Below, in pieces: positions 1-10,110 of a DNA stretch of 64,000 nt. Source of the DNA: Brachynemurus nebulosus (lineage: Eukaryota > Arthropoda > Insecta > Neuroptera > Myrmeleontidae); NCBI GenBank assembly GCA_035578155.1, contig JAPWDM010000005.1, positions 44,218,454 through 44,282,453 on the forward strand, written 5' to 3'. The notes beneath the pieces were generated by a model, which searched no databases, was not told the DNA's origin, and worked only from the letters and a program-made list of their open reading frames with translations. A program made the position numbers and the translations under genes. The first letter of the stretch is position 1; each line of letters starts with the position of its first letter.

Positions 1-140
1 TTATTTATTTATTTTTTTTTGTTTATAAAATATCATTAGATGATATTAGTATACCTCTCAATTATAATATAATATAATATGTATAATAAAAGGTAATTTA
101 CCACTTAAGATAAAAAGATATTTAAAATTTTTTTGTACAG

Positions 141-201
141 TTACGTAGAGAAAAGTATGCTTATTCAAGTGCGTTGAATAAGCATACTTTTCTCTACGTA
201 A
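141..201. repeat. Perfect 28-bp inverted repeat (hairpin)
   Basis: Arm 141-168 is exactly complementary to arm 174-201, with a 5-nt spacer GTGCG. The right arm is followed by a second partial copy of the arm end, CTCTACGTAAGCAT, near 208-220. The sequence could extrude as a cruciform or fold as an RNA hairpin. No transposon ends or target duplication were found around it, so its origin is unknown. Confidence 0.85.
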
Positions 202-220
202 GCATTTCTCTACGTAAGCA

Positions 221-257
221 TAACGCACTTGCCCCAAACCATGGGGCAAGTGCGTTA
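221..257. repeat. 16-bp inverted repeat (hairpin)
   Basis: Arm 221-236 pairs perfectly with arm 242-257 around a 5-nt loop AACCA. The stem word GCACTTGCCCCA is echoed at 435-447 (GCACTTACCCCA). It lies 20 bp after the larger hairpin at 141-201, so the two may belong to one small structured element. Confidence 0.75.
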
Positions 258-456
258 CATGTACACATTTCAAAAAAATAATTACAGTTCATTATTACGA
301 AGCTCTCTAGAATTTCTTTCTTATGATTATTTAAGTTTAAAGGCCAGGTAGTTGATAACGCTGATAAACAATCAGATGCGACTAATAACATTGATACAAT
401 AATGGTCTGAAAGTTAACTATCAAAAAATGGGGGTGCACTTACCCCACTTTACCCT

Positions 457-1174
457 AATAATAATTTATTTATTTGTATAAGATTTTCGTCTGTTACAAG
501 GAGTTTGACATATAGATCAAGAATGAACAATTTAACATGTATTACAGTTTTCAACATTTAATAATTTAAAATGAAATATATGACAAATACAATAATAACA
601 GGAAAAATTAACTATAGCAAAAATAATAACAATAACAATAAATTTCATTAAAAGAGCGGTTAAAAAAATCTTAAATATTTTGCAATCACTCGTTCAATAT
701 CAATCGTTCAATATACAGGCACGCATTCGAAGAGCCGTAACAGTGTAATAAAAAATGTTATTTAGTTTATTTTTATCGTTAATAAGAAATAAATTAGTGT
801 GAAAGTTATTTTCGTTAATACCTGTACAGTAATCTTTAAAATAATGCTCCCTAAAACCTTGGTATATAGGACATTTACAGTAGAAATCATAGACGCTTTC
901 CATTTCATTTAAATTGCAAATTGAACAGAGTTCATCTAAGTTAATAGCGTATCTATGTTGATTAATTATAATTCTGAATCGATACTTGCAGTGTGTCGTA
1001 ATTTGGGCAATGACTCGCATTTTACTAATCGGGCGCCGAACATTCAAATAAGAATCTTCGTGCAGAGAGTGGTTAAATAAATCCGCGTAAATGGTGCTAT
1101 ATCGAGAGTCTTGCAGTATTTGTAGCAGGGACTGCATCTGAGAATGTAGCAGGGACTTGTAGCTGCGCTGTAAG
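457..1174 (-). mobile_element. Non-LTR retrotransposon (LINE) 3' fragment
   Basis: On the minus strand this holds the end of a LINE ORF2 (700-1137), then an AT-rich 3' untranslated stretch, then an AATAAATAAATTATTATT-like tail near 457-478. Short-unit tails of this kind suit Jockey/CR1-like LINEs better than a plain poly(A). The 5' side is broken at 1174, where a hAT-like MITE (1175-1609) has inserted. LINE sequence may continue at 1618 and beyond, but I could not follow a clean frame. No target duplication of the LINE itself was found. The clade is inferred. Confidence 0.7.
700..1137 (-). pseudogene. LINE reverse transcriptase ORF2, C-terminal remnant
   Basis: A 145-residue open frame ends at a stop at 700-702. 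Residues about 71-95 read LCSICNLNEMESVYDFYCKCP, the Cys-rich tail that follows the reverse transcriptase and thumb in many insect non-LTR elements (C-x2-C ... H-x4-C, then P-x-Y-x6-R). The usual His is Asp here, a sign of decay. The reverse transcriptase catalytic core is absent, so this is only the carboxy end. The frame stays open upstream of the first Met to about 1174, where the MITE interrupts it. A similar tail is encoded at 23515-23777 by another LINE copy. Confidence 0.7.
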
Positions 1175-1609
1175 TAGTCATGTCGAAAGATTAATCGATT
1201 AGTCGGTTTAGTCGACTAATTTTGTTTACATTTAGTCATATATTTTAGTCGACTATTTTACCTTCGATTAAATGATTAAAATGATTAATTTTTTTTAAAT
1301 GACTAAGAACGACTAATTTAACAATTTGTCTGTATTATTTATTGGACTTCAAAAAATGGAAACTAAGAAATTATCTATTTGTATGATTTTTCACTTTTAT
1401 GTGATGAATATATTTTATATCATTCTCTTTATTAAAAGAAACCTCGCCTTTGAAAGAGTTACATAGTTTACCTTACCATGAATTCGACTAAAAATTTAGC
1501 CGATTAGTCGACTACTCTGTGCTCAATATTTTCGACTAATGACTAAATTTATCTGAAAAACAATTTTAGTCGATTAATCGATTAACTGCTTTTCGGCCCG
1601 ACATCACTA
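1175..1609. mobile_element. hAT-like MITE, 435 bp
   Basis: The ends are TAGTCATGTCG and CGACATCACTA, inverted copies with one mismatch. They are followed inward by repeated TTAATCGATTA and TAGTCGACTAA words on both strands. The flanks GCTGTAAG (1167-1174) and GTTGTAAG (1610-1617) form an 8-bp target duplication with one mismatch, the hAT hallmark. It has no coding capacity. It sits within or at the edge of the LINE fragment, so it is younger than the LINE. Confidence 0.85.
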
Positions 1610-2030
1610 GTTGTAAGTATCGTTTTGATCAGTAATTCCTCTCATACGAACCATAATTCTCATTATGATTGTAAAATTTTCCCAAAGATATTTTTAGTAA
1701 TAAAATTTATTGTGTAATAGCAAGTGTAGGTATGTATTATAATATATCCGGTCGTAATATAAGTTAACAAAGATATTAATTATTAAAATTGATTAGTCAG
1801 TAAACCGTAATAACTTCATAGAGTCGTTTCACTTTATTAATTATTATAATATTTGGCAAAATAAATTTCGCTTTAAGGGATTGATTATATTTATTCGAGT
1901 GGTTTTCATCGAGCAATCTATAATATACACCGAGAATGTTTATTCGAAAATTTAATTAATATAATTTTTTTCATTGAAACATTATTGACCCAAACAATAT
2001 TCCAAAAAAAAAGAAGAATTAAACTCTTAC

Positions 2031-2239
2031 ATCCACATTGATACCCCGAAATCGGAACACTTTATTTGGCGGCCGTTCACTTGGACTGTATCGATAGAAT
2101 TCGTGTGTGCCCCGATACCATTTGACGGAGTACAGTGGGGCCCCCTCGAGCTCGTACAGGCACAGCAGTGTGGCGCTACGTCCCCGATGTACGATCGGCG
2201 GCAAGATGATCAGTCGGACGTCACGTAGACATTGTACCT
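2031..2239 (-). CDS. beat: Beaten path (beat) family exon, first Ig domain
   Basis: This single coding exon comprises two bases of a split codon plus 69 whole codons. On the minus strand a consensus acceptor TTCTGTTGCAG ends at 2240 and a donor GTAAGA begins at 2030, leaving the exon in phase 0. The product reads CLRDVRLIILPP, then ATLLCLYELEGAPLYSVKWY, then HEFYRYSPSERPP, ending GINVD. The first Ig Cys (LLCLY), the LYSVKWY strand and the EFYRY motif are diagnostic of Beat proteins, secreted or membrane-anchored Ig-superfamily factors that bind Side proteins during motor axon guidance and synaptic matching. The partner Cys of the disulfide should lie in the next exon, to the left and not found in the window. 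The signal-peptide exon should lie to the right, possibly far away. GC content is much higher than in neighbouring DNA, as expected for a conserved exon. The paralogue is not resolved. A retained pseudogene exon cannot be excluded, but the frame and splice sites are intact. Confidence 0.88.
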
Positions 2240-4392
2240 CTGCAACAGAACAAAGAGAGAGCACGATAAATTTTTGTTTCTTTGTTGAATATCGAGAATA
2301 AAGTTGGGAATAGTAGTGGGGGCGGGGGGAGCACGGGTGTTTCACTTACAGGCAATAATTTAGTGAGTTTTTTTTTTTTTATAAGTTTGTGTTGGTTGTG
2401 TAGTCAAATGGAAGGTATAAAATGGTGGAATTTTATTGTTTATATCTGTCTGCAGGTCTGTCGGGTTTGTTGTCTGTCCTTTCCACCAGAAAAAATAAAA
2501 AATAAAAATTTCAATAAAGTTATTTATTGGGCTACAAAAATGTTGGGATGATTTGTGAAATTACACTTACTGATTAAATATTTAGTAATTCCTAAAGGTT
2601 GTTACACATCGTTGATTTTTACTTTCTCGTAAATTTTAAGTAGTACTGTACTTTATTTTGAGTAAACGTACTGTAAACTTTATAAGAAAAATAAAGTACG
2701 CTAACAGTATTAGCTAGCTAGTATTAATTAGCAAAGATCGTAAGTGTTATTTTTTATGGCACCGGATGCAGTTTGAGAATCCGAGGCTGAAAATAAACAG
2801 AAAAATAAATATCTTGCGAGTCAAGTATGCATGCGTAAGATATATTTTTAACCGAAAAAATGGTGAATAAATTGGAAAAATGAATAAAAAATAATAAAGT
2901 TTGTCACTTTTAATAAAAATGAATTGTAGGCGTCTGTAAAAAACCATTTCCATAAAAAAATATGTTTATTAATTTACGGTAAATAATTACGTCCCTAATA
3001 ATGTAAGTAAACTTTTATGATCTGTTACTTTTTATAACTATAGTACCCAGAAAGTAGAATGATAAATGTTGCTTATGAGACAAGTTTCGCGGCCTCGAAT
3101 TGCGTACCAAACCAAGAAGATCTCTTTTAAAAATAATGAATTGCAGACTACAAATAGTATACGATATAAAAACTAGTATTGAGGTTAGTTAAGATGAGGT
3201 TAGTTTAGTCTAGTTTAAAAAATATGCATCGACTTTGATATAAAAATTAGTTAGGTGAAGATTATGGGTTATTTTTAATTGTTTTTTAAACTTTAATACT
3301 ATTCGAAATCACTTAAATATCTATTCTTAAATTAATATGTTCGTACGTCTTTGGTTCGTAATTCATCGGTAATTAAAAACACATTGTAAAATCTGAAAAT
3401 CGTTTATGGTTTTTGGTATATGTAATTCAGTTACTTGCTACACAGACGCCAACTTACGATTCAAGACGTTGAAAAAATACTTTATTTTATACATGTTGAA
3501 TTTTATTAATTATATCCTTAGCCCCAAGTCCTATGCTCACCGTATACGTCCGTTTTATTAAGATTCATTGATGGGCGTTGGTTAAAACAGTAAAAGGGAG
3601 CCAATTTGAATATAAATTTTAGTGTTTACGGGGCATATATTACTATATATGTACCAGTGTAGATTAGTTATAAAAAGTGTCGTTTTTCGATGGTACCTAC
3701 TATTTTGAATGGAGCGTTACTTTGTAATAAAAATATATTTTATAGATAACTAACCCAACAAACAAAACATAAAACATCCAGAAACGTATACCTACGTAAC
3801 ATAAAATTTTTTTTTGTTCTTTTTTAATAAATCGAGAACTTGAAGAACTAATGGAGTTTCCCGTACGTCCGTCCCGTTTGTTCCCCAAGGTAATATCATA
3901 TTCTGTTTCATGAACATCGCAAACAGGGGAACAGGAACACAGGAGCCACGAACATAGAACGAAATGTAACGCAACAACAACTGAGGCATCGACGCGGCGG
4001 TAGAGTGTTTCGGGCGAACGTCAAGAATGCGTAAAGAACAATTGTTTCAGCCGAACGTGTTGAGAATTTTAATAAAATAATATAGTTTACAGTGGACGGG
4101 CAAAAGAATTGAAATGCTTAATATTTTTTTCTTTAACAAAAGCTCTAGAATTGTCGTTTTTGACGGAATTTTGACGTTACCCTTGTAAAAATTCTTCAAA
4201 ATCTTTTAAAGATACTAAGTGAAGTTACCATAAAATGACATGAATATTGAAAAAAACCAATAGATTATCTTAATACGTTTATAGGGTCAACACGGACGCA
4301 CGAATGTAATAAATACAAAAGAGGAATGAATAGAATTTGACCTTCCAGGGTTGATTAAAGTTTTATGAATAAGTCGTCATAATTACAAATAT
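2240..4392. other. AT-rich non-coding stretch, probable beat intron
   Basis: No supported gene. It lies immediately 5' of the beat exon on the minus strand and so is probably intron. About 3160-3260 contains GATATAAAAACTAG and GAGGTTAG words related to the tandem repeat at 42224-42363. Confidence 0.5.
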
Positions 4393-4400
4393 ATTTATTT

Positions 4401-4789
4401 TAGGGATGTTTTGGATATGAAATTTCGGATACGGATACGGATATTTAAAAACATTTTTTTCGGTTTCGGTTTCGGTTACGGATATGTGAAAATATCGGAT
4501 AATGTTTTGGATACGGATAATTGGTTTCAGTGAACATTTTTTTGGAAAAAGGTGAAATTTTACCCCAAAAAGTGAACGCCAAATACAAATTACTGGAAGT
4601 CTATCAAAAGAAATATGTATATGCAGCAAAAATTTGCTTCGATTTAACCTTAGTCTTCTAACGGCAGTTGTCTGTTATTATCCCAGACAGATCCGAAACT
4701 TTTATTTTCCGATATGGTTTCGGTTTCGGATATGTAGTTATTTCGGATATCTGGTGGTTACGGTTACGGATATTCATAACATCCCTAAA
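4401..4789. mobile_element. hAT-like MITE, about 389 bp
   Basis: The ends TAGGGATGTT and AACATCCCTA are inverted. Perfect 8-bp flanks ATTTATTT lie at 4393-4400 and 4790-4797, though two extra A residues on the right leave the exact end uncertain. The inside is built from GGATAYGGATA and CGGTTTCGGTTT words on both sides, so the subterminal regions are also roughly inverted. It has no coding capacity. Confidence 0.75.
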
Positions 4790-4797
4790 ATTTATTT

Positions 4798-5743
4798 GTA
4801 TTTCATGAATAGTCTCTTTTTAATTTTATGAGATACTTTTATTTTTGTTTTTGTTTACATTTAGACAAATTTAATAACCTTGCATAAATTTTTTATTAAT
4901 TCCCCATTTGTACCTACTGATCCCAGTAACAGGTGATTTGAAAATAACCATATTTTACGATATTCCAGTTAAATGTTGAAAATCAATTTCCGAAATGATA
5001 CCTAAACATGAAGAACAAGCTACCAAAATTAGTTTGCTGAGGATCTGCGAGAGGGTGGGTCAGGTGGGGCAATTGTCCAGGGGCCCGGATCTAAATAGAG
5101 GGCCCCCAGCCTCGATTAGGGGCCCAGAGAAGTGAGACGACCTTTTTTTTTACTTGTCAATTGTATTTTTGGGAAAATATATATGAAAACGGCCGGCCTA
5201 GACTTTATTTTATATCGTCTAATAACATGTAGTAAAGAAATAGTGCATGAAAATCGAATGCAAATATCGAAAATGTTACAATTCATCCAATTTTACGTTA
5301 CCTATCTTTTGGACTTCTTTTTTTCAAACAAAAAAGTGTTTTAAATGTTTTTCCACCCTCTGTAACTAGATAGCTACATAACCTATACTTACATTTATAT
5401 CTTGTATAAAATTATTAAATATGTAACGAAAATGAATGTTAAGCTAGCTGGGGGAAGTCCCTAGAATGAATTTTGTTATCTTTCCGTTACGTTATATGTG
5501 TATTTGCCACATCCAATTCGTTTGCATATATGTACGCTTTAGTAGGCGTAAATGTATCAACAACTGTATAACCAGATTTTTATATTTTTTATGATCCCCA
5601 TTTTTATGTTTATGGATATTTTTCGATCATAAATCTGAAAAAATACGATTCGCAGTTCAGTAAATTTTCAGTTTTATTAAAAATGTTATTGTTGAATTAA
5701 AATTTACAAATGTTTCAGTGTTAGACTAGTATACGTTAGGCTA
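4798..5743. other. Non-coding AT-rich stretch
   Basis: No gene supported. A GC-rich patch at about 5060-5130 with repeated GGGGCCC words resembles decayed transposon ends seen elsewhere in the window, but no paired end was found. Confidence 0.4.
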
Positions 5744-6201
5744 AAGACGGTTCTACACGATACTACGAACACCTTCCAACATTGGACGTTCGATGGTTCA
5801 TCGCATCGTGTGGCCGTTGTTCGAACCTACGAGTGTCCAATGTCGAGCGTCAAACATTCGCATTTGGCCATGTCCCGCTCGATGTCGGTATTCTTGCACC
5901 GAGTCAAAGGGATGCTTCGAACGTTTGAAGGTCAATGTTGGTTGCGTTGGTTGGTTCGACTCAGCAGCTGCACGACTCGTTCATGTGAAGAGAGACAACA
6001 TCAGTGTATAACATTAGAGATAACATCAGATAGATAACAGCCTCGTCCACTGAGTACCAACACATCATCATTCGTATTGGATCAAACATTCGATTCACCG
6101 TGTAGCAGATACATTCGTCGCACAAACTATCGAACTTAATTGCCTCAAACGTTCGATCGGACGTTGGAAGGAACGTTCGTAGCATCGTGTAGAACCGGCT
6201 T
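5744..6201. mobile_element. 458-bp TIR element, copy 1
   Basis: The ends AAGACGGTTCTACACGATAC and GTATCGTGTAGAACCGGCTT-type sequence (right end GCATCGTGTAGAACCGGCTT, 6182-6201) are inverted, extending to CGAACG words inside. An opposite-orientation copy of identical length is at 26667-27124. The internal half is GC-richer and gives accidental open frames in several registers; because the same frames recur only with the repeat, I do not call genes. The target duplication is unclear. Confidence 0.8.
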
Positions 6202-6507
6202 AATAATTGTCCACTTGAGAGAACTTCTAACTACTGCCATTCTCCGGAAAGCTATCTCACAACAAATTCTGCGATAGGGTCGTGGAGAGAAATGGCGGAC
6301 TCCGTGAAGAAAGCACATTTCTTAAAAAATTTCTTCCCCTAAAAATAAGTGATGAGCAAAACAGAAACTCGTTTTACTTCTTCCAGGGTTCTAGCCGGGG
6401 CCTCGGGGCTGGATCGTCTCAAATTATAACAGGGCGACAGTGGATGTCAGATTTTGTTTTTTTATAAATGTTTCTAAACTAGTATGTATTTCTTTGATTT
6501 TCGAAAA

Positions 6508-6565
6508 TTTAATTTCAAATATTATCGAGTGCTTGTGTAAGCACTCGATAATATTTGAAATTAAA
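6508..6565. repeat. Perfect 27-bp inverted repeat, 4-nt loop
   Basis: Arm 6508-6534 pairs without mismatch to arm 6539-6565 around GTGT. It lies about 90 bp upstream of the tRNA-like locus. It could be a small hairpin transposon relic or a hairpin RNA source; the sequence alone does not decide. Confidence 0.85.
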
Positions 6566-6651
6566 ATTGTAACTGTGTCTCGAATCAGAGAGAGTGCTAA
6601 TATACATAGGTGATTGAATGGTGTCCGGCTCGGGCGCCTGTCGAGCATATA

Positions 6652-6729
6652 GGATCGTTGGTGTAGTGGTTAGCACGCCTAGCCTGGCTAGTTACCAGGA
6701 GATCCTGGGTTCGATTCCCGGCCGATCCG
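6652..6729 (+). tRNA. tRNA-Thr(AGT)-like gene or tRNA-derived relic
   Basis: The sequence folds as a near-complete cloverleaf. The acceptor is GGATCGT with CCGATCC (six of seven pairs), the D stem GTGT/ACGC, the anticodon stem CCTGG/CCAGG with loop CTAGTTA (anticodon AGT), and the T stem CTGGG/CCCGG with loop TTCGATT. A box (TGGTGTAGTGG) and B box (GGTTCGATTCC) polymerase III promoters are present and a T6 run follows at 6735-6740. The 3' half resembles insect tRNA-Thr. Oddities are four nucleotides between the D and anticodon stems instead of one and a T-C mismatch at acceptor pair 7. These argue for a tRNA pseudogene or SINE head rather than a working tRNA. Confidence 0.6.
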
Positions 6730-8691
6730 GATAATTTTTTCAGTCACTTTGTGATTTTTAATTTACATTCGAAAATTTACTTGCCTATATTTCCAAAAAG
6801 TTACTGACACAACTTAACTGAAATAATTTTAACTAATTGTTTGTAGCAATTACTCCCTTTCTCTGATGATCACACTTTCTTAAGCAAGATTATTGCTATT
6901 AATAACGAAATTAATGTATATGTCCGTTAGGTACTTAATTTTTTTTAATGGAACTTAGAGTACTTTAAATACATATCTATATTGTTTTAATTCATTACTT
7001 GTTTTTTTCTATATTTTGATAATATGCTAACCATTTAATAATTTAATAATAAAAAAGGTGGTTTTATTATACTGTATTCTTTTATATTTCAGATTTTAAA
7101 ATAAAACCATATTGTCATGTATATCTTTGATGTTTAAATGACTTTACAGCTGATCCAAAAAAAAAAAATAAAAATAAAAAATAAAAAATAATAAAAAAAT
7201 AATAAAAATGAAATAAAAAATAAAAAAATAAATAAATGTTGAACAAACTATGCTTATACTTTTGTCCACTTGAGAAAACTATAAAGTCTACTGTTATTGT
7301 AACTACGACTCTTGAGAGAAACTTTCAAATAGTTTTTCTCTCAAATGGGTATACTTAGCCTTATTTAAACAGTACTTACACGTGCAATTCCTTGCAAATC
7401 CTTGCAATCATTATTCAAATTTCGTAAAAAATGATATTTTTACGCAACAAAAATTGTTAACTGATATTTTGAAAAATTGTCTGATCCTTTTTTGATACCA
7501 TCTAATCCCTTTCACTAATGCTATTACGTTAATAAATTCAAAAATAATAAATATTGATATGATCAATGAACCCGAAACGGGCACACGACATTATTTTCCA
7601 ATATTTCGGTCTGGCAGCGATCCGATACTATTAGCTTATTTACTTTCACCAAGCCCTATATTATCATATGGATGTATTGAAAAATATAATAAATTATGCT
7701 TTTGACAGGCCGAACAAACCTATGTCAAATTTTTATAATACATATCAATAACACAGTGGAAAAAAAATAATGGAACGAAAATCTACTATCAAAATCTATA
7801 TTATCGACAAGTCAATAGATTCACTATTAACTATGACTGGCAAAGTGACTAGATCGTTTGATTTTCTGATTTACCTTTTTTTTTTTTTTGAAATGTCCCA
7901 TCAAATGTTTGTGACAGTTCAAAACACTGAAACATAATTTAAAAAAAAAAAAAAAACAAAAAAAACAAAAAAAAAAACAAAAGTCGAATGTTAATTTTTG
8001 TTTTTAATTGGGATATTTGATACTTTTTTATACTAATTAATTGCTTTGTGTTTTGCGAGTTTGGGAATTTGAGAATTGACCATACTAAAAATGTTATTTT
8101 ATTGTAATATATATATAAATAATACATTTTACAGAACATATTTGTTATACCGATTGCATACATTGACAACATAAATCGAAAAGTGCTTTATGAATACATT
8201 CTGATATATCATATTTTTCAATTGTGAATAATACATTAAGTTGATGTTTCTTGTGAACTAGTAATACACTTAAAATAAATTTTCTCTAACAGAAATATCA
8301 ACCATAATAGTGTAATAAAGGTACCGAAAAGAATATTAACGTAACATTATACGTAGATACGTAAGCGGGGATGTACGGATAAGTTGTATGTACATGCGCT
8401 GAACATATCTACTATAAGAGATGAACATATTTTATACTCTATTCTATAAAATTAACTGTGAAAAACGTCTTTGTGAATATGTTGAAGAAGTTGTTCCAGT
8501 TATGTCTCACTGAATGTTATACGTACATTAATATATGAATGAAAATGTAATGGCATTTGACATCACTGGGATTATCATTTTCCACGGATAACAAAGAAAA
8601 TTGTAGCCAAATTGTTATTACGTCATAAAACTGGTGATTTAGAGATATATAATTTTTAACGAAAATGCATGTTTTGATACCGATGGTTTCA
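6730..8691. other. Non-coding stretch with A/T runs
   Basis: No gene supported. Simple A-rich sequence (AAATAA-like) occupies about 7157-7240. A T run lies at 7876-7890 and A runs at about 7940-7980. Confidence 0.5.
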
Positions 8692-8906
8692 TCTATATAT
8701 ACCTACTAATATTACCAAAGTGAATTTGCTTGTTTGTTTGTTTGTTTCACTTTTACGCCTCAATCACCAAAGCAGTTGACTTGAAACTCTGTATAGCGAT
8801 AGCTGGTGGGACAAAGAAGGACATAGGTTACATTTTACCACCGGAATATTTAATTTGATGTCATTGTCTCAAATACCATGCGAGCGAAACCAAAAGTTGA
8901 AGCTAG
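8692..8906 (+). mobile_element. Helitron-like non-autonomous repeat, copy A
   Basis: It begins TCTATATATACC after an A and ends AAGCTAG, matching the Helitron TC...CTRR rule, without terminal inverted repeats or a target duplication. The body carries GTTTGTTTGTTTGTTT, then CACTTTTACGCC and GGACATAGGTTAC words typical of a very common insect repeat that ends in AAGCTAGT. The base after CTAG is G, not the expected T. Compare the minus-strand copy at 12889-13309. Confidence 0.6.
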
Positions 8907-9002
8907 GCTCTCATCAAAATTACCCATGTTCGGGGATTAAAAACAAGTTATCCTTGAATTCTTATCGCAGTTATTGAACAATTCTGTTGAGGGCATATAT
9001 AT

Positions 9003-9005
<3 letters not shown>

Positions 9006-9090
<85 letters not shown>

Positions 9091-10110
9091 GGATAACTCT
9101 CGAAAGAAGTATCCAATTTTCACGAAATTTTGTGAAAAGGTTAAAAGCCCCAAACCACTCGATGTGGTTGTCAGCCAGACACGTTCGAGTTTTAGAAACC
9201 AAATTTTTGGCCATTTTTCACCACTTTTGATGGCTTCTTCCAAAATTTGGCCATAAACCAATTTTTTTTTTAAAATTTTTATATAATCGAAGTACATCAT
9301 CGAAAAGAGTGTAAGAAATTATATAAGATAAGCTTTCAACAATTGTTCTAAGTGAACTAGTTTTTGAGAAAAATTCAGAAATTTGCTGAATTTCTTTACG
9401 ATAAATCTCTAAACTTTTTTGTCATTACAATAACAATATTAATATCTATTTCACTTTTCAAAATGCAAATTCACTAACTTTTCCAGAACACGTCATCAGC
9501 AGTTTTGAAAATTTATTCACTGTTAGAAAGCTAAACTATTTTGTGATAAATAAATATAGGTTATATTATATGAGGTCTAAAAGGGCCAAAAATTGACTAT
9601 TCAACCGATTTTGAAAATCTTTTTCACTGTAGAGAGTTAAAATATTTTAGATGGATACAGGTTGTTATATGAGTTTTGCCCACAGAGTAAGGCAGAGATA
9701 ACATATCTATCTCTATACTACTGGAACCAGTGTAACCAGTAAGAGGTAGAAAATAAGTTATATACGTGCACGGTGTTTACTTTGTATTGGCGCGCTAAAC
9801 TGTCTATGTGTGCGTAATCTAAGATAGTGGTGGACGTCACGTGACCGTATTCGCATACGTATGTGTAATATCACAACGCTATGTGTGGGGATGTAACAAT
9901 GTCAACACAATCAACATAACAATTCAGTCCATTGTTTTCTCACTGACCTATACTCAGTGAGTGCCACTGAGCGAGTGACTACTTAGTAGCCTTAGGTACA
10001 CAAAAATGTACACTGCAGATTTCATGATAGAGATAGTTGCTGTGTTTCCATTACTCCGTAGTTTTGCCAGTGTACAATCTTTGGAAATTCGCTATGTGAT
10101 GCAAATGCTG
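9006..10110 (+). repeat. Interspersed repeat with (AT)n core, copy 1
   Basis: An (AT)n tract at 9006-9083 is followed by GATAACTCTCGA, GTCAGCCAGACACGTT, ACTGTTAGAAAGCTAAACT and, near 10068, ACAATCTTTGGAAATTCGC. The same landmarks occur in the same order at 49626-51010 and, in part and inverted, at 58400-58890. Frames reading (YI)n come from the microsatellite and are not genes. The region 9700-10060 is not shared with the other copies. No ends or coding capacity were recognised. Confidence 0.7.

Noticed and set aside
5793..6037. Overlapping 72-75 residue frames, repeated at 26840-27139
   Set aside because: Both lie inside the two copies of the 458-bp TIR element, are open in more than one register, and lack any domain.
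8948..9300. Open frames reading (YI)n on both strands
   Set aside because: They are translations of the (AT)n microsatellite; no coding signal outside it.
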